Shown in pieces: positions 18,457-26,194 of a stretch of DNA of 64,000 nt; the stretch's first letter is position 1; the number at the start of each line of letters is the position of its first letter. The notes under the pieces were generated by a model. The model saw only the letters and a program-made list of their open reading frames with translations, did not search any database and was not told the DNA's origin. Location of the stretch: assembly GCA_964390005.1 (NCBI GenBank), contig CAYMGM010000009.1, forward strand, positions 11,685-75,684, written 5' to 3'. Both the position numbers and the translations under genes were made by a program. Origin of the DNA: CAYMGM01 sp964390005 (lineage in GTDB: Bacteria > Pseudomonadota > Alphaproteobacteria > UBA9219).

Positions 18457-18942
18457 TTACAGCCGATCGGCTGGCGCATAACGCAGTTCAATCACGCCTG
18501 TCGCGCCATCAAGCCGCAAATCGGCGCGACGCCCAGCCTGCAAGCCAATATCGCGTAAAATCTCGACCATGGGTTTTTGATAGGCATCGACAGCGACCGT
18601 CAAAGGAACCGGCGGACGCGACCCTAAGACATGAAACTGCATGCCGCCACGCTGCGCCAACGTACGCGTAATCTGTTCGATAGGGCCACTCCAACGCACC
18701 GAAACGGCTTCTAACAAAGCGGGGGGCGCGTTCGAAAAATCATCTTGAGGCGGTACAATCTGCGTTTTTTGCTGCTCAATGCCCGAAATCGTATCCAAAG
18801 CCCCAGCGGCCTTTTCTGCCGCAGCCGCCAAACGCGTGCTAACCACATCGGGTTCAGCGGCGACGGGAACGACGGTTTTTTCGCATCCCATCAAAGCCAG
18901 AGACAGAACGACCAACGATACGTGAAGAGAAAGTTTTTTCAT
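18457..18942 (-). CDS. dotD: DotD/TraH-like outer-membrane core lipoprotein
   Basis: A 161-aa lipoprotein. The start at ATG 18942 gives the signal LHVSLVVLSLALMGC with a good lipobox. The C-terminal half (about 85-160: VSVRWSGPIEQITRTLAQ, VPLTVAVDAYQKP) is the secretin-N-like DotD fold. Length matches Legionella DotD. It lies 18 bp before dotC, so the two are probably co-transcribed. Confidence 0.88.
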   Translation of the reverse strand: MKKLSLHVSLVVLSLALMGCEKTVVPVAAEPDVVSTRLAAAAEKAAGALDTISGIEQQKTQIVPPQDDFSNAPPALLEAVSVRWSGPIEQITRTLAQRGGMQFHVLGSRPPVPLTVAVDAYQKPMVEILRDIGLQAGRRADLRLDGATGVIELRYAPADRL

Positions 18943-19181
18943 GTCCGCACACAGTCTGTAAGTTGCCTGTAAATTGCTATCAGTCCTTGAGCTTGGCGAC
19001 AGTGACAAACGGTCGATAATGGCCCGCTTTTATGCCCCAAAACCTTGATCCCTCATAAAGACCTGCCTTCGCAAGCAAGCCCTTTGGGGTTGATATATAA
19101 ACGTTCTAAACCGCCGGCACAACGCTTTCCTTGCCTTCTTCTTGCCTTTTTTGCGCGCTGTCGGCGCAAGGCCACAGGCGT
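18943..19181. other. Intergenic stretch upstream of dotD
   Basis: About 240 bp without a convincing gene. It separates dotDCB-icmT from the genes to its right and could hold a dotD promoter. Small overlapping frames here look like noise. Confidence 0.35.
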
Positions 19182-19529
19182 CTAATCATGATACCGCAGA
19201 TAATGCAGCGCAAACCCCATAAGGACCCCGGCAGGCAAGAACAAAAGGAGGCCAACGACCCAATCGCCGGTAAACAGGTGGAACAAGGCGACCGTAAACA
19301 AGGCCGCCGCTCCAACGGCATAAATGATGGTTGCGTTGGGCAGTTCGGCAGGCATTTGCCCAGCCGACGGAATCAAAGGGCTTAAAAACGCCGTCATCCG
19401 ATCTATCTTTTCGGGATCAATTAAGGCCGGCAGTTTATTTTTAGGCGGGTAAGGCTGTCCTCGCGGCACAAGGGGGCGACGCCTAGACTGGTTCGGCGGC
19501 AGTAGTTTTTTTTCCAACCAATCCAGCAT
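19182..19529 (-). CDS. Small two-helix membrane protein in the dot cluster
   Basis: A 115-aa protein with a basic, Pro-rich cytoplasmic N-terminus and two adjacent membrane helices near residues 68-88 and 91-110 (IIYAVGAAALFTVALFHLF, WVVGLLLFLPAGVLMGFAL). A ribosome site (AGAAGGGA) precedes the ATG. I cannot match it to a specific Icm/Dot or Tra protein. Its position between trbB-like and dotD genes suggests a small inner-membrane part of the same apparatus. Confidence 0.65.
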   Translation of the reverse strand: MLDWLEKKLLPPNQSRRRPLVPRGQPYPPKNKLPALIDPEKIDRMTAFLSPLIPSAGQMPAELPNATIIYAVGAAALFTVALFHLFTGDWVVGLLLFLPAGVLMGFALHYLRYHD

Positions 19530-19567
19530 AGGTCGACTTCCCTTCTGCGGCAGGCCGCCATCAAAGG

Positions 19568-20563
19568 CTATTGCCCAAGCAGCCCCGCCAAGATAGAGGC
19601 CATACGATTGGGTTTCCCCTGAACGATCTTGATTTCATGATCCTTGGCCGCACGATAAACCAGATAGGGCACGGCTTGGATTTGCCAACGATCCATCATG
19701 GCCCGGTTGGCCCCAACGGCGCGAACATGCACGCCATCGGGCGTTCCCCCTAAAGCCGCGGCATCGCCACCGATATATTTTTCCCAAACGTCAAAGGGAT
19801 TTTTAACCTGCAGCAGCATCGCCATAACGCGGACATCCTCTTTCGACGCCACCCCAACCGTCGCGGGAATTAAATGGACTTGGATCTTTCCTTCCTGGAC
19901 GGGGTCTTTCAGATCTTTCCAAATATCGCTGCACCCTGTGCATTTGGTATCGACCAACATATAAAGCTCGGGCTTGCCCGAAGGGCCATTGGCGACGCCA
20001 GCCGCCGCGCGTAAATCCATAATCAATCGCTCGCCGGGCGACAAGGTGATGGCGGGCAGAATATTTCCCAGTGTTTGTGTCTTCTCATAATCGGCAGGCA
20101 ACGACGCCGTCCCCCCAGCCACGGCGCCCGCAACCATCGCGTTAGACTGTTGCACAGCCGCCGGGCGCAAAATCGCGGCAACATCTTTGTTGGTATCGGC
20201 TAACTGCGCGACTTGAATAGAAGTAATAGGATCCCCTGAATCTGTCAGCATGACACCGATAAAAAGCGTATGACGATCCGGCGCGACATAAATCATCTGA
20301 ATCTGCCCCCCCTTGACAACCAGCCACCCCGTCAGCCCCGAACGCTCGCCCATATAATAGATCGAGCCGCCGCCCCGGATGATCTCGGCCATTAAAGGAA
20401 CAATGGCAGGATTATAAGGCTGGGTTCCTTGATTATAGAGCCCCACAGACTGGCCTGTCGCCGCGTGTACCGACTGGGCCGCCAAGGGCAGAGCCACCAG
20501 CAGGGCGCTCAAGCTTAAAACACCCAAACGACGCTGAAACCACGCCCTTTTTTTCCCGCGCAT
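19568..20563 (-). CDS. TrbB/DsbG-like periplasmic thiol-disulfide protein
   Basis: A 331-aa protein with a signal peptide and a C-terminal thioredoxin-like domain (about 200-331). The redox site is CTGC in VDTKCTGCSDIW and the cis-Pro loop is AVPYLVYR. The segment GLTGWLVVKGGQIQMIYVAPD and the following GVMLTDSGDPIT resemble the DsbC/DsbG dimerisation region. TrbB of R64 and related type IVB systems is this type. It probably keeps the disulfides of secreted apparatus or pilin proteins correct. The start at ATG 20563 has a GAGGTT site. CTGC is an unusual active-site dipeptide. Confidence 0.8.
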   Translation of the reverse strand: MRGKKRAWFQRRLGVLSLSALLVALPLAAQSVHAATGQSVGLYNQGTQPYNPAIVPLMAEIIRGGGSIYYMGERSGLTGWLVVKGGQIQMIYVAPDRHTLFIGVMLTDSGDPITSIQVAQLADTNKDVAAILRPAAVQQSNAMVAGAVAGGTASLPADYEKTQTLGNILPAITLSPGERLIMDLRAAAGVANGPSGKPELYMLVDTKCTGCSDIWKDLKDPVQEGKIQVHLIPATVGVASKEDVRVMAMLLQVKNPFDVWEKYIGGDAAALGGTPDGVHVRAVGANRAMMDRWQIQAVPYLVYRAAKDHEIKIVQGKPNRMASILAGLLGQ

Positions 20564-20717
20564 AAGAACCTCATTCAAGAATAGTAAGGCCGGAACATGA
20601 CAAGCCAGAAAAAGACCGCTTTTGACTTTGCGTAAAGGCTCACCCCAAACGATTCTTCGCTTATACTACACATTCCCACACGCAAAAAACGCTTTTCGTG
20701 AAGGCCCCCAAAAGACC

Positions 20718-21176
20718 CTATCGCTGAGCATAATAAGTCCGCGCGGTTGACGTGTTGTCATAACGGATCAAGCCTTTTCGATCCATCACGGCAATGACTT
20801 TGCGCGCATAGGGATAACCGATCCAAGGCGTCGCGGAGTGGTAACGGGCAATCCCAGCGTAAAGAGACCCGGTTTCGGCGATTTTCTGATGAAGAATCCA
20901 AGCAGCGACACGAACGTTCAAACAACCGTCATCGCGGACCAAGGTGCGGGCGCGCCGTGAATCGACGCCCCAAACGCGGGCCAATTGAGGCAACCACTGC
21001 GTATTGACCTGCATAGGACCTAAATCATAGGTTCCGTTGACATTAGGCCCGACCTCTTGGCCGATCCGCCCACCTTCGACATGCATAATGCCGATCATAA
21101 CGGCTGGCGGCACCTGATAGGTCTGCGATGCCAGCAAAAGACAAGCGGCAAGGGCTTGAGCCGTCATCATGGCCAA
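20718..21176 (-). CDS. Lytic transglycosylase (SLT family), PilT/VirB1-like
   Basis: A 152-aa periplasmic muramidase that locally opens peptidoglycan for a secretion or pilus machine. The catalytic Glu lies in MIGIMHVEGG, followed by TYDLGPMQVN and the helix RVAAWILHQKI, then the ARYHS motif. The N-terminal hydrophobic stretch serves as a signal. Its start overlaps the end of the upstream gene by about 10 bp. R64 encodes such an enzyme (PilT) within its pil operon. Confidence 0.88.
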   Translation of the reverse strand: MAMMTAQALAACLLLASQTYQVPPAVMIGIMHVEGGRIGQEVGPNVNGTYDLGPMQVNTQWLPQLARVWGVDSRRARTLVRDDGCLNVRVAAWILHQKIAETGSLYAGIARYHSATPWIGYPYARKVIAVMDRKGLIRYDNTSTARTYYAQR

Positions 21177-22021
21177 GCCTGTTTTTCAAGTTGCGCCGTC
21201 TCGGGCACATCAAGATAGGTTGCCAGCGTCGCCAGCATGGCCATACGTTGATTAAACGCTTGCCAGACCTGAACCATCGGCACCGTGTTGCCGTGTTGCG
21301 CAAAATAGGCGGCACGATCTTCTGCGCTCATGTACAAAAGACGATCCGCTTCGGCATAGTGGCATTCGGTGTAGATTTGACCAGCAGCGCGTAAAATGCT
21401 CCAGCACAAAAGACGCCATTGATCCGGCGTTGCCGAAGGCTCGGCCAACGCGCGCGTAACTTGGTCGGCAATACGCACCAATCGTTCGGCGACGTCGGCC
21501 AACAATTCGTGTTCCGAACGACCGAAGGCATACTGAGCGATCGCGCCGATCACAGGCACCAGCGCTTCCATCATCTGCGCCCGAAAAGTTGCAACCGTGT
21601 TGGGAAGCGCCTCGCCTCCGGCAGGAATTTGTGTCTTAAACTTTTCCTGCAGCGTCACCGCGATACCGGCTAAATCGCTGATTTCCTGCGCGCTCGGCGC
21701 ATGCCCCGACGAGCGGAAGCTCGCGGCCACAACCTGGCTCGCAGCCCCCACCAAAGACCAGCGCACAGCCGGATCCAATTGTTCTTCCTGGCCGCCCAAA
21801 ACGCTGGCTAAAGCCTTATTCAATTCGACCGTGCTGTCGACGAGTTGAACAAAAGGCGCCGTATCGATTTGACCGGGAACATCCGATTTTGCCCCTGCGG
21901 GCGCTTCGGCCAAGGCTTGCATCAACGGTGCGCCGACCTGACGGAAGGCCACCAAAAGAGTTTGGATATTAGCGGTTTGTTCCGTTTGCTTTTCGTCGCT
22001 ATCGTTTGTTGCGTCGCTCAT
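21167..22021 (-). CDS. Hypothetical all-helical protein of the dot/pil cluster
   Basis: A 284-aa soluble protein without a signal peptide, rich in Ala, Leu and Gln and predicted all-alpha by eye. It starts with an acidic polar tail (MSDATNDSDEKQTEQ). It overlaps the transglycosylase gene and has an AGGATG site before its ATG. I do not recognise the family. Its location suggests a cytosolic partner such as a chaperone or assembly factor of the apparatus, which is inference only. Confidence 0.6.
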   Translation of the reverse strand: MSDATNDSDEKQTEQTANIQTLLVAFRQVGAPLMQALAEAPAGAKSDVPGQIDTAPFVQLVDSTVELNKALASVLGGQEEQLDPAVRWSLVGAASQVVAASFRSSGHAPSAQEISDLAGIAVTLQEKFKTQIPAGGEALPNTVATFRAQMMEALVPVIGAIAQYAFGRSEHELLADVAERLVRIADQVTRALAEPSATPDQWRLLCWSILRAAGQIYTECHYAEADRLLYMSAEDRAAYFAQHGNTVPMVQVWQAFNQRMAMLATLATYLDVPETAQLEKQAWP

Positions 22022-22281
22022 CTTGTAAACATCCTGTCAAATCAACTTCGTTGTTCTGTGCGGCCCAGCGGGAAACAAAGCCGAAATCTTCTTGTCCCAT
22101 CGTTCTTTGACGTGTGCCACGATCTTTCGGCATAAGGATTATTGCTAGCATAAAGCGCGGCAAGAGCCAAAACCTTCTCGCCTTAATTCCTTTCACAAGC
22201 CCTATTCATGACACGTGCGGGTTTCTCAATCGTTAACCATCGAAATCAGGCAACATCCCATTGATATAAAAGAAAAATATA

Positions 22282-23934
22282 TTAAGGCTGAACCGAAGCC
22301 GGGGCTGGATTCTCGCTTCTTTTTTCAAGGGTTGGGTCAATCTTTTTCGGCGCATGAAGCGAAACGGGGCGTCGGTACGATTGTGCCGAGGCATCTTTTT
22401 TATTTTGCTTTTCCTTTTGCGCCAAATATTTCTTTTGCAATTCGGCTTCGGCTATTTTCTTTTGCACATCATACTCGACCCAACAGCTATCAATCGTCTC
22501 AGCGATTTTCGTTCCAGCCGTGCGCTGCGCCTCCAAACTGTTTTTCAGCGTCACAAGTGTGGTGTGGATGGTCGAGCAAAGGCTGACATCCTCCGATGCT
22601 TTGCCATGATTCTTGCCCGCATTGAGGACATCAATGGCGTACTGTGAACTCAGACACACTTTGTCGAGCATCGTCAGCGCTTCTAAAAAACTCAACCCAT
22701 ACCGGCAATTATCAAAAGATGTCGGCGGCAAAACCCCCGAGGCGATAAAAGCGCCACAAGCAAAACGCCCCATGTAACAGAAACCGGACGTATCATCGCT
22801 TTTGCAATTTGGGCGCGTTAAAAAAGCAATCCGCTCGGCACAGGTGTCGGCATAATCGCTTTGCTTTCGCGCGCATGTTGCATATTGGTTTGCAGCGTTA
22901 ATCCCAGGATTTGTTTCCATAAGCTCGGGGGAAGGATAAATGGGACGCCCCCCCATTTCACGTAAGCAAGTATAGATGGCATTCAACCATTTTTTTTGCG
23001 CATAAAGATCCGGAGCATCGGGGTCCAAGATCACGTTCATCGTTTGCAAATTTCCGTTTGTCCCCACGGCTGCGTTTGATGGCGCAAGCTCGGGTAACGT
23101 CAAGGGCGTATCCAGCGAAAGATTTCGTGCCGTCGCGCCTTCAAAAGTGTAACCACCAAGGGTATCCTTTTCACTTCCCGAGGGAACACAGTCGGCTGGC
23201 ATTTGCAGCAAAGACATCCCTGTCGCCGTATCTTTGCCGCCCTGCCAATTGCCACAAGTCATATCCCACATTTGCTTGGTAAAGGCAGGCCCCCGTCCCG
23301 GCGCATGAGGCCCCATCCACGCCATTGAGAGCGTGTGTTTGATAAAGTTCTTGATCAGGTCTTTAAAGGGTTCAAGCGTCACGCCGAGTTGGCGCACAAT
23401 GATCATATTGCAGATAAGCTGATTGGAGGCTTCGGGGGTGCTGTATTTGCCAGCGATACGCGCCAAACCTTGGTCTTGCGCATTCAGCACGGCATTATTG
23501 TCACTAACGTCTTTTGCGCGCAAAAGCGCTTCGGTTTGCGTTTGCTTTGCGGCTACTTTTGACTCTCCCGCAGCAAGGACGTCGCTTTCCGTTTCATCCA
23601 GTTCGTCGCCGAAAAGCTTTTTGATCTCTTTCCATAGCGTAAAAATCTTTGTGTATTTATCTATCCAATCCATGACCGACTGAATGTTGTCTTGCCATTC
23701 TTTCAAGACCTCCGCATCGGCAACGTGGCTTCCCACAAGGGCTAGCGCCGCGACAAAAGCCGCGACCGTCACAAAAATCACCCCTTCAGCAGGCTTTGGT
23801 TGAACCAACGTTCCCGAAAAAGTCACAAGCATCATGACAACGGAAAGAACCGCTGCGAACCGCCGCCAGCGCTCAAAAAACCCACGCGTCGCCAAGGCCC
23901 CGCCCCCGCTTCCTATTGGGTTTTCGACAGACAT
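22282..23934 (-). CDS. Large secreted or membrane-anchored protein, paralog A1
   Basis: A 550-aa protein. There is a hydrophobic N-terminal stretch (AAVLSVVMMLVTFSGTL) and another at 53-70 (VIFVTVAAFVAALALVG). A segment around 105-155 (DELDETESDVLAAGESK and QTQTEALLRAKDVSDNNAVL) is nearly the same in the next gene. The second half is Cys-rich (for example YTCLRE, YATCARK, DTCAER), then comes a charged Lys/Glu/Gln coiled-coil tail. No known family recognised. Together with its neighbour it looks like an exported structural part of the pilus/secretion cluster. Confidence 0.65.
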   Translation of the reverse strand: MSVENPIGSGGGALATRGFFERWRRFAAVLSVVMMLVTFSGTLVQPKPAEGVIFVTVAAFVAALALVGSHVADAEVLKEWQDNIQSVMDWIDKYTKIFTLWKEIKKLFGDELDETESDVLAAGESKVAAKQTQTEALLRAKDVSDNNAVLNAQDQGLARIAGKYSTPEASNQLICNMIIVRQLGVTLEPFKDLIKNFIKHTLSMAWMGPHAPGRGPAFTKQMWDMTCGNWQGGKDTATGMSLLQMPADCVPSGSEKDTLGGYTFEGATARNLSLDTPLTLPELAPSNAAVGTNGNLQTMNVILDPDAPDLYAQKKWLNAIYTCLREMGGRPIYPSPELMETNPGINAANQYATCARKQSDYADTCAERIAFLTRPNCKSDDTSGFCYMGRFACGAFIASGVLPPTSFDNCRYGLSFLEALTMLDKVCLSSQYAIDVLNAGKNHGKASEDVSLCSTIHTTLVTLKNSLEAQRTAGTKIAETIDSCWVEYDVQKKIAEAELQKKYLAQKEKQNKKDASAQSYRRPVSLHAPKKIDPTLEKRSENPAPASVQP

Positions 23935-23947
23935 TTTGCAGCCCCCA

Positions 23948-25456
23948 TTAACGACTTAGAACAGCTGGGGCCGGATAAAGCGCTGCCCCCGATGAATAGG
24001 GATCATTGATTGGCATGACGTCACCCTTTGACTCTTTATGTGTGTTGGGCGCTTCGACACGAACTTTTTGCTTCCCGGCAGAAGGATCCTCGGGCATTTC
24101 TTTATGATTTTGTCCGTAGGCTCGTTCTTTTTCCTTTAGCTCAGCTTCCGCAACAGCCTTCAAGTTTTCAGATTGAGAGAAGTTGATGCCTGCCAGTCCG
24201 ATAGAGCCAATGGCCGCCGCTGTGTTCATACTGGTCGAAAAAGTAACGCCTTGAAGGATTTCAAGCCCCACGATGTTATTGGACATCGCGATTTCCCCAT
24301 GTCGCATCCCGGACTTTGCCTGAAAAATTGGCTCGGCATTGCTGGCATCGGCAGCTGCTGAATAAAAACGCATCAAGTTAAAGGAGATCCCCTTTGAACA
24401 ACTCACGTCTTCTGGCATTTTAACGCCAATCTTTTCAATCGCCTTACAACCATCTTCTACGGTTTTGCAGGAAGCCGACATGGTACCTGTCGCGTTCTTG
24501 CAATTCATCATGGTATTATAGCCAATCTTGTACGCAAGCGGCGCCCCCATGTTGCTTTGAAGCGAAAGCTGGGTCATATATTCCATCAACGCCGTTTGAC
24601 CTGTATTGGTCGTCAGAATTTTTCCATAAGGCCCGCTTGGGTGCTGCATAACCAAATAAAAACCATCGCGTACAGCGGCCCACCGCATTTGAGCGGGGTC
24701 GCTTGTGTCTGGTTTAAGCACCGTCATGTCGCCTTCTTGCGAAATCTCAGGAAAGCGCATCGTATAGGTCAGTCCAATCCCTTGCATGATGAAACCATCG
24801 GCAACGGTTGCATCTGTAGCCTGACATTCTGGCGGCCCCGTCAAAGGACTCATTTTTTTGACGCCATCAATCCGCCCACAAAGGGCGTACATGTTTTCCG
24901 TTGCGCCAGCCGAACCATAGGCATTTTTTCCCGGCCCCATGCCTTGTTTGGCTGCAGACATCAGCCCCATAGCCACAACGTCCGAGAATTGCTCTAGAAC
25001 AAGAAGAGCTTGTTTGATTTTCAATTTTAAGCACAAATAGTTTTCATTGGCCGGTGGCGTGTGGTCAGCGGCAATTTGCGCAAAAACCTGATCTTTCGCG
25101 TTTAAGACCGCATTGTTATCGCTAACGTCCATCGCACGAAGCAGCGCTTCTGTTTGTGTTTGCGTGGCGGCAACGTCGGCTTCGCCAGCCGATAAAACAT
25201 CGGATTCCAGCTCATCAAACTCGTCGCCCAAAAGATCTTTGAGGTCGTTAATAACATCCAAAGTCTTTTGAACAAAGTCGAGGATCTTGGATAAGCCGCT
25301 TCCGACAGCTTTAACGGCTTCTAAAACGGCTGAATCTGCGACACCAATAGCATCGGCACGAACAGGAGCCGGGTTAACAGCCCCAAACAGAGTCAAGGAC
25401 ATCGTCAATAAAACAAGACCGATGAACCGCTTTGATTTGGATAGAAACGTCACCAT
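23948..25456 (-). CDS. Large secreted protein, paralog A2
   Basis: A 502-aa protein with a signal peptide (FIGLVLLTMSLTLFGAVNPAPVRA). It shares with the gene downstream the block DEFDELESDVLSAGEAD plus QTQTEALLRAMDVSDNNAVL (about residues 85-130) and the same overall plan: helical N-terminal region, Cys-containing centre (MMNCKNA, SCKTVEDGCKAIE), Gly/Ala hydrophobic stretch, charged tail. It lies 13 bp upstream of paralog A1. No family recognised. Confidence 0.65.
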   Translation of the reverse strand: MVTFLSKSKRFIGLVLLTMSLTLFGAVNPAPVRADAIGVADSAVLEAVKAVGSGLSKILDFVQKTLDVINDLKDLLGDEFDELESDVLSAGEADVAATQTQTEALLRAMDVSDNNAVLNAKDQVFAQIAADHTPPANENYLCLKLKIKQALLVLEQFSDVVAMGLMSAAKQGMGPGKNAYGSAGATENMYALCGRIDGVKKMSPLTGPPECQATDATVADGFIMQGIGLTYTMRFPEISQEGDMTVLKPDTSDPAQMRWAAVRDGFYLVMQHPSGPYGKILTTNTGQTALMEYMTQLSLQSNMGAPLAYKIGYNTMMNCKNATGTMSASCKTVEDGCKAIEKIGVKMPEDVSCSKGISFNLMRFYSAAADASNAEPIFQAKSGMRHGEIAMSNNIVGLEILQGVTFSTSMNTAAAIGSIGLAGINFSQSENLKAVAEAELKEKERAYGQNHKEMPEDPSAGKQKVRVEAPNTHKESKGDVMPINDPYSSGAALYPAPAVLSR

Positions 25457-25473
25457 ATTGCACCTCTTCGGGC

Positions 25474-26181
25474 TTAGTACATCGGCGTGCCGGTTTTAGG
25501 ATCGACCCCGCGCGACATGTTTCCATAATAACGAATGGCATTGGGAATAGACAAATCAAGCGAAACGCTAGATTGCGAATAATCTGTTGAGACAGAAACA
25601 AGGTCTCGAAGCGATATGCCGTTACAAGAGCTTGCCGATATCGTTGGCAAGCTAAGGGACAAACTCCCCAAATTTGGCAGAGGGAGACAAATTGTCGACA
25701 ATAAATTGTTAATGGTCGTCGCCACCCAATTGCAAACGAGCCCGGTTAAATCATCGATCAATTTATCCAGAAAAGATTTCAAAAGACTTGCCAGCGAAGT
25801 CGTATCCAAATCATGAAGCTTCTGGATAATACTTTTGAAATAATCCGACGTAATTTTCTTCAAACATTTTTTATCTTTGTTCGAGCCACGTTGATTCTCA
25901 TTGTTGTTTTGGTTATCAGCATCGATGCTGTCCGAATAGGTCTTATTCGCATTCGCAAGAGCCGTTGTGATAAACCCAAGAGAGCCGCCGTTCAAAGCGC
26001 CTTGTGTCGTATTTGTGTCCGTTGACCCTGCGGCGCAATCCGTATCGATGTCGGCCCGCGCACTCGGGGCAGCCCCAAGCATCGTAACGGCAAAAACAAC
26101 CATCAGCGCCAAAAGGCGCCAGGATGAGACTCTCTTCAAAGCCATCTCGTTCGCTCGTTGTTTTTGGAATCTCTTTTCCAT
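25474..26181 (-). CDS. Secreted protein, paralog B2
   Basis: A 235-aa protein started at ATG 26181 (GGGAGAG site). It has a signal peptide (LLALMVVFAVTMLGAAPSARA). Residues about 80-160 hold a block (NNNENQRGSNKDKKCLKK, LLKSFLDKLIDDLTGLVC) almost identical to the C-terminal part of the next gene upstream. The end is a short Ser/Leu-rich region with cysteines. It appears to be a shortened copy without the enzymatic domain. No known family. Confidence 0.65.
   Translation of the reverse strand: MEKRFQKQRANEMALKRVSSWRLLALMVVFAVTMLGAAPSARADIDTDCAAGSTDTNTTQGALNGGSLGFITTALANANKTYSDSIDADNQNNNENQRGSNKDKKCLKKITSDYFKSIIQKLHDLDTTSLASLLKSFLDKLIDDLTGLVCNWVATTINNLLSTICLPLPNLGSLSLSLPTISASSCNGISLRDLVSVSTDYSQSSVSLDLSIPNAIRYYGNMSRGVDPKTGTPMY
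25707..25935 (-). repeat. Intragenic duplicated block, copy in paralog B2
   Basis: About 230 bp that match 26487-26716 at roughly nine in ten positions by eye. It encodes the NQNNNENQRGSNKDKKC to CNWVATTINNLL block. It marks a recent tandem duplication or gene-conversion tract. Confidence 0.85.
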
Positions 26182-26194
26182 CGTCACTCTCCCG

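Noticed and set aside
19106..19321. 71-aa Cys-rich minus-strand frame
   Set aside because: Overlaps the two-helix membrane protein gene in another frame, without a ribosome site.
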